Below, in pieces: positions 60,459 to 64,000 of a stretch of DNA of 64,000 nucleotides. The DNA is taken from assembly GCF_014205225.1 (NCBI RefSeq), contig NZ_JACHNB010000001.1, positions 8,971,501 through 9,035,500 of the forward strand, given 5' to 3'. This stretch comes from Actinoplanes octamycinicus (lineage in GTDB: Bacteria; Actinomycetota; Actinomycetes; Mycobacteriales; Micromonosporaceae). The translations under genes and the position numbers were made by a program. Under the pieces are notes generated by a model, which ran no database searches, was not told the DNA's origin, and saw nothing but the letters and a program-made list of their open reading frames with translations. Within the stretch, counting starts at the first letter, position 1, and the number at the start of each line of letters is the position of its first letter.

Positions 60459-63400
60459 ATGTCTGAGATTGCCGACGAGACGATCGCTCTCGTGCGTCGT
60501 TGGTTGAGTGAGGCCGCGACCGTCCCGGTCGGCGGCTCGGCAGCGCAGCTGGCCGGCCTGTTGCGCGACCCGAAGGGTCTCGGGTTCGCGGTCGGCTTCG
60601 TGGACGGCGTGGTCCGTCCGGAGGACCGCAAGGTCAGCGCCCGCACCCTGCACGCGCTGGCCGGCGACGTGCCCGGCTTCCTGCCCGCGCACCTGCGCGC
60701 CGCGGTGAAGCTCGGCGGCGCGCTCGCCCCGATCATGCCGAACGTCGTGGTGCCGATCGCCCGCCGCGCGCTGCGCCAGATGGTCGGCCACCTGATCGTC
60801 GACGCCACCGACGCCCGCCTGGGCCGCGCGATCAAGAAGATCAAGAGGCGTGGGGTACGCCTGAACGTCAACCTGCTCGGCGAGGCCGTCCTCGGCCGCG
60901 GTGAGGCCTCCCGCCGCCTGAAGGACACCGAGCGCCTGCTGGCCCGGGCCGACGTCGACTACGTGTCGATCAAGGTGTCGTCGACCGTGGCCCCGCACAA
61001 TCCGTGGGCGTTCGACGAGGCCGTCGACGACATCGTGACCGAGCTGCTCCCGCTGTTCACGCTGGCCGCGCGGACCGGCAAGTTCGTGAACCTGGACATG
61101 GAGGAGTACAAGGACCTCGATCTGACCATCGCGGTCTTCACCCGGCTGCTGGACCGGCCCGACCTGCTCGGCCTGGAGGCCGGCATCGTGCTGCAGGCCT
61201 ACCTGCCGGACGCGCTGAGCGCGATGACGCGGCTGCAGGTCTGGTCCGCGTCGCGGCGCGAGCGGGGCGGCGCCGGGATCAAGGTGCGCCTGGTCAAGGG
61301 CGCGAACCTGCCGATGGAGCGGGTCGAGGCGGCACTGCACGGCTGGCCGGTCGCCACCTGCGACAGCAAGCAGGCCACCGACACCAACTACAAGCGGGTC
61401 CTGGACTACGCGCTGCAGGCCGACCGGATCCGGAACGTCCGGATCGGCGTGGCCGGGCACAACCTGTTCGACGTGGCCTACGCCTGGACCCTGGCCGGGC
61501 AGCGCGGGGTGCGCGACGGCATCGAGTTCGAGATGCTGCTCGGCATGGCCGAGGGGCAGGCCGAGGCGGTCCGGCGGGAGGTGGGCGGGCTGCTGCTCTA
61601 CACGCCGGTGGTCCGGCCGGAGCAGTTCGACGTGGCGATCGCCTACCTGATCCGGCGGCTGGAGGAGGGCGCCAGCTCGGACAACTTCATGTCCGCGGTG
61701 TTCGAGCTGCACCAGGACGAGGCGCTGTTCGAGCGGGAGAAGGAACGGTTCCTCGCCTCGCTGCGCGACCTGGACGACAGCATTCCGGCCGCCAACCGGG
61801 TCGCGGATCGGCATGCGGCCACACCCGCCGCCCAGCCGGGACACTTCGCGAATTCGCCGGACACCGACCCGGCCGTCGCCGCCAACCGGACCCGGATGCG
61901 CGAGATCCTCTCCCGGGTGCCCACCTCGCAGCTCGGCACGGACATCCCCCGCATCGCCGAGAAGGCGGCGCTCGACGAGCTGCTCGGCAAGGCCGCCGCG
62001 GCGAATTGGGGAGCCGCCGACCGCCGCGCGGTGCTCCACCAGGTCGGCGACGCGCTGGAGCGCAACCGGGACATCCTGCTCGAGGTGATGGCCGCCGAGG
62101 CCGGCAAGACCATCGACCAGGCCGACCCCGAGGTCTCCGAGGCGATCGACTTCGCCCACTACTACGCCGAGCTGTCCGCCGCCGAGATCGACGGCGCCAC
62201 CCCGGTCCCGGCCCGGGTCACCCTGGTCACCCCGCCGTGGAACTTCCCGGTCGCCATCCCGGCCGGCTCGATGCTGGCCGCGCTGGCCGCCGGCTCCGCC
62301 GTGGTGATCAAGCCGGCCGGCCCGGCCGAGCGCTGCGGCACCGTGCTCACCGGGATCGTCCGGGACGCGCTGGCCGCGGCCGGCGCCGACCCCGACCTGG
62401 TCACCCTGCTCCAGGTCGACGAGGGCACGCTGGGCCGGGAACTGGTCGCCCACCCGCTGGTCGACCGGGTGATCCTGACCGGCGCCTACGAGACCGCGGA
62501 GCTGTTCCGCTCGTTCCGGGCGGACCTGCCGCTGCTCGCCGAGACCAGCGGCAAGAACGCGATCATCGTGACCCCGAGCGCCGACCTGGACCTGGCGGTC
62601 AAGGACGTGGTGGCGTCCGCGTTCGGGCACGCCGGGCAGAAGTGCTCGGCCGCCTCGCTGGTCGTCCTGGTCGGGTCGGTGGCCCGCTCGGAGCGCTTCC
62701 GGACCCAGCTGCTCGACGCCGTGTCGTCGCTCGCGGTGGGCTGGCCGTGGGAGGTCACCACGCAGGTCGGCCCGCTGGTCGAGCCGGCCGCCGGGAAGCT
62801 GCTCGACGGGCTGACCACGCTCGGCGCCGGGGAGAGCTGGCTGCTGCAGCCACGGCAGCTGGACGAGAACGGGCAGCTGTGGAGCCCGGGCATCCGGGAC
62901 GGGGTGCGGCGCGGGTCGGCGTACCACCGCACCGAGTACTTCGGCCCGATCCTCGGGATCATGACGGCGGCCACCCTGGACGAGGCGATCGACCTGGTCA
63001 ACGAGGTGGACTTCGGGCTCACCTCCGGGCTGCACTCGCTCGACGCGGCCGAGGTGCGCACCTGGCTGGACCGGGCGCAGGCGGGCAACCTCTACGTGAA
63101 CCGGGGCATCACCGGCGCGATCGTCCGCCGGCAGCCGTTCGGCGGCTGGAAGCGGTCCGCGGTTGGCCCCGGCACCAAGGCCGGCGGCCCCAACTACCTG
63201 ATCGGGCTGAGCGGCTGGGCGCCGGGTGAGTCGTCGGCCCGGGCCGACATCCAGGCTGCTTCGGTACGATCCCTGCTCGCCGATTGCGCCGCCCTCGTCA
63301 CCGCCTCCACGGAGCGTGCCGCCCGCAGCGACGCGGCCGCCTGGGCGGCGTCGTTCGGCCGTGCCGAGGACGTGTCGGACCTCGGCGTCGAGCGCAACGT

Positions 63401-63806
63401 CCTGCGCTACCTGCCCACCCCGGTCACCATCCGGCTCGCCGACGGCGGATCGCCCACCGACCTGGTCCGGGTGCTCGCCGCCGGCCTGCTGACCGGCGCC
63501 CCGATCCGGGTGTCCTCGGCGGTCGAGCTGCCGGCCGCGCTGGCCGCGCACTGCCCGGAGCTGACCGTGGAGTCGGACGAGGCGTTCGCGGCCGGGCTGA
63601 CCGGCGCCGGCCGGGTACGGCTGATCGGCGGCTCCGCGTCCGAGCTGGCCACCGCCACCGGCGGCCGCCCGGACCTGGCGATCTGGGCCGGCCCGGTGGT
63701 CGAGGCCGGCCGGGTGGAGCTGCTCCCGTTCCTGCGCGAGCAGGCGGTCAGCATCACCGCCCACCGCTTCGGCAACCCGCTCCCGATGGCCGCCGAGGTC
63801 CTCTGA
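60459..63806 (+). CDS. putA: Bifunctional proline dehydrogenase / delta-1-pyrroline-5-carboxylate dehydrogenase
   Basis: 1115 residues with AAGGAG seven bases before ATG. The proline dehydrogenase barrel occupies about 1-440 (DVDYVSIKVSSTVAPHNPWA, NLDMEEYKDLDLTIAVFTRL, KVRLVKGANLPMERVEAALH, FEMLLGMAEGQ, LYTPVVRPEQFDVAIAYLIR). The aldehyde dehydrogenase half follows from about 480: TLVTPPWNFPVAIPAGSMLA, LAETSGKNAIIV (general-base Glu about 693), AFGHAGQKCSAASLVVL (catalytic Cys about 729) and YFGPILGIMTA. There is no N-terminal RHH DNA-binding domain, so control rests with the divergent LysR. It converts proline to glutamate with FAD and NAD. Confidence 0.95.
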   Translation: MSEIADETIALVRRWLSEAATVPVGGSAAQLAGLLRDPKGLGFAVGFVDGVVRPEDRKVSARTLHALAGDVPGFLPAHLRAAVKLGGALAPIMPNVVVPIARRALRQMVGHLIVDATDARLGRAIKKIKRRGVRLNVNLLGEAVLGRGEASRRLKDTERLLARADVDYVSIKVSSTVAPHNPWAFDEAVDDIVTELLPLFTLAARTGKFVNLDMEEYKDLDLTIAVFTRLLDRPDLLGLEAGIVLQAYLPDALSAMTRLQVWSASRRERGGAGIKVRLVKGANLPMERVEAALHGWPVATCDSKQATDTNYKRVLDYALQADRIRNVRIGVAGHNLFDVAYAWTLAGQRGVRDGIEFEMLLGMAEGQAEAVRREVGGLLLYTPVVRPEQFDVAIAYLIRRLEEGASSDNFMSAVFELHQDEALFEREKERFLASLRDLDDSIPAANRVADRHAATPAAQPGHFANSPDTDPAVAANRTRMREILSRVPTSQLGTDIPRIAEKAALDELLGKAAAANWGAADRRAVLHQVGDALERNRDILLEVMAAEAGKTIDQADPEVSEAIDFAHYYAELSAAEIDGATPVPARVTLVTPPWNFPVAIPAGSMLAALAAGSAVVIKPAGPAERCGTVLTGIVRDALAAAGADPDLVTLLQVDEGTLGRELVAHPLVDRVILTGAYETAELFRSFRADLPLLAETSGKNAIIVTPSADLDLAVKDVVASAFGHAGQKCSAASLVVLVGSVARSERFRTQLLDAVSSLAVGWPWEVTTQVGPLVEPAAGKLLDGLTTLGAGESWLLQPRQLDENGQLWSPGIRDGVRRGSAYHRTEYFGPILGIMTAATLDEAIDLVNEVDFGLTSGLHSLDAAEVRTWLDRAQAGNLYVNRGITGAIVRRQPFGGWKRSAVGPGTKAGGPNYLIGLSGWAPGESSARADIQAASVRSLLADCAALVTASTERAARSDAAAWAASFGRAEDVSDLGVERNVLRYLPTPVTIRLADGGSPTDLVRVLAAGLLTGAPIRVSSAVELPAALAAHCPELTVESDEAFAAGLTGAGRVRLIGGSASELATATGGRPDLAIWAGPVVEAGRVELLPFLREQAVSITAHRFGNPLPMAAEVL

Positions 63807-63897
63807 CCTCACCGCTGGCCGCAAGCCGCGGTCCCCTGCTTGCGCTGAGCGCGGCGCCCGCCGCCGGTCACCGTCCCGGCCGCGGCGCGCGCTCCCC

Positions 63898-63950
63898 GGC
63901 TGGGCGTGAGGGGTGTCTCGAGTACCTCGAGACACCCCTCACGCCCAGCC
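63898..63950. terminator. 25-bp perfect hairpin after putA
   Basis: Arms 63898-63922 and 63926-63950 are fully complementary around the loop TAC (centre CTCGAG-TAC-CTCGAG). It lies 92 bp after the putA stop. Such long I-shaped hairpins without a U-tract terminate transcription in actinobacteria; a mobile-element end is possible. Confidence 0.8.
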
Positions 63951-63954
63951 CGCA

Positions 63955-63998
63955 ACCGCGAGGCGCGTCACGGCCCGGACCACAGCGCGCCTCGCGGT
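63955..63998. repeat. Second hairpin, 13-bp perfect arms
   Basis: ACCGCGAGGCGCG (63955-63967) pairs with 63986-63998 over an 18-nt loop, just after the first hairpin. With it, it forms a tandem structure; it may be the terminator of a gene beyond the window end. Confidence 0.65.
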
Positions 63999-64000
63999 GC

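Noticed and set aside
60408..63935. Long leftward open frame opposite putA
   Set aside because: Arises from high GC at third positions of putA; no recognisable domains.

Overview
The window is very GC-rich DNA (most third codon positions are G or C) with many TetR, LacI, PadR, SARP and ANTAR regulators, an MMPL transporter, GTG starts and short-spaced operons. This is typical of a filamentous actinobacterium. The mix of ANTAR, MCP-PilZ and MASE1 kinase genes fits Micromonosporaceae (Actinoplanes-like), but that placement is inference. No tRNA, rRNA, CRISPR array, transposase or phage module was seen.

Layout. 1-7 kb: HAAS/PadR pair, a tandem-repeat island, a TetR-MMPL exporter operon, a multi-pass membrane protein and a YtcJ-type amidohydrolase. 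7-9 kb: a DivIVA-like coiled-coil protein and a secreted LamG protein. 8.9-16.4 kb: L-arabinose isomerase co-transcribed with a YtfQRT/YjfF-type furanose ABC importer, with a divergent LacI regulator; araD lies apart at 22.6 kb with its own LacI-type operators. 16.4-19.5 kb: tandem repeats, a hypothetical protein, and a glycosidase-like gene divergent from a TetR gene across a perfect palindrome. 19.6-22.4 kb: a two-gene unit of a small helical protein and an NB-ARC/TPR (NLR-like) ATPase. Both carry the same short motif (STFNQVxGDQ), at the C-terminus of one and the N-terminus of the other. This is the arrangement of bacterial amyloid-signalling cell-death/defence pairs and is the most interesting system here.

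23.4-26.7 kb: a PstS-like lipoprotein with a membrane sensor, and a metallo-beta-lactamase-fold hydrolase. 26.7-35.3 kb: a 2344-residue DUF4011/SF1 helicase/Vsr-like nuclease/DUF3320 protein preceded by a HIRAN-domain protein; both have Trp-Pro-rich disordered repeats. 35.4-41.3 kb: a SARP regulator, a dehalogenase-like hydrolase, a CurA-type reductase with TetR, an F420/NADPH-type reductase and a MOSC protein. 41.6-53.3 kb: signalling genes (MASE1 histidine kinase, MCP-PilZ with a coupled upstream small ORF, TetR-controlled ABC-2 exporter, PRTase plus dienelactone hydrolase, two GAF-ANTAR proteins around a STAS protein, and a degenerate PtsI-like protein). 53.4-59.3 kb: PrsW protease, a frameshifted secreted nuclease-fold/jacalin gene, a Tat-exported PAP2 phosphatase and a secreted alpha/beta hydrolase. 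59.4-64 kb: LysR and a divergent bifunctional putA, followed by two long hairpins.

Intergenic DNA is unusually structured. There are four unrelated tandem-repeat arrays in gene 3' flanks, long perfect hairpins, and a roughly 90-bp dispersed repeat in two inverted copies 17.8 kb apart.
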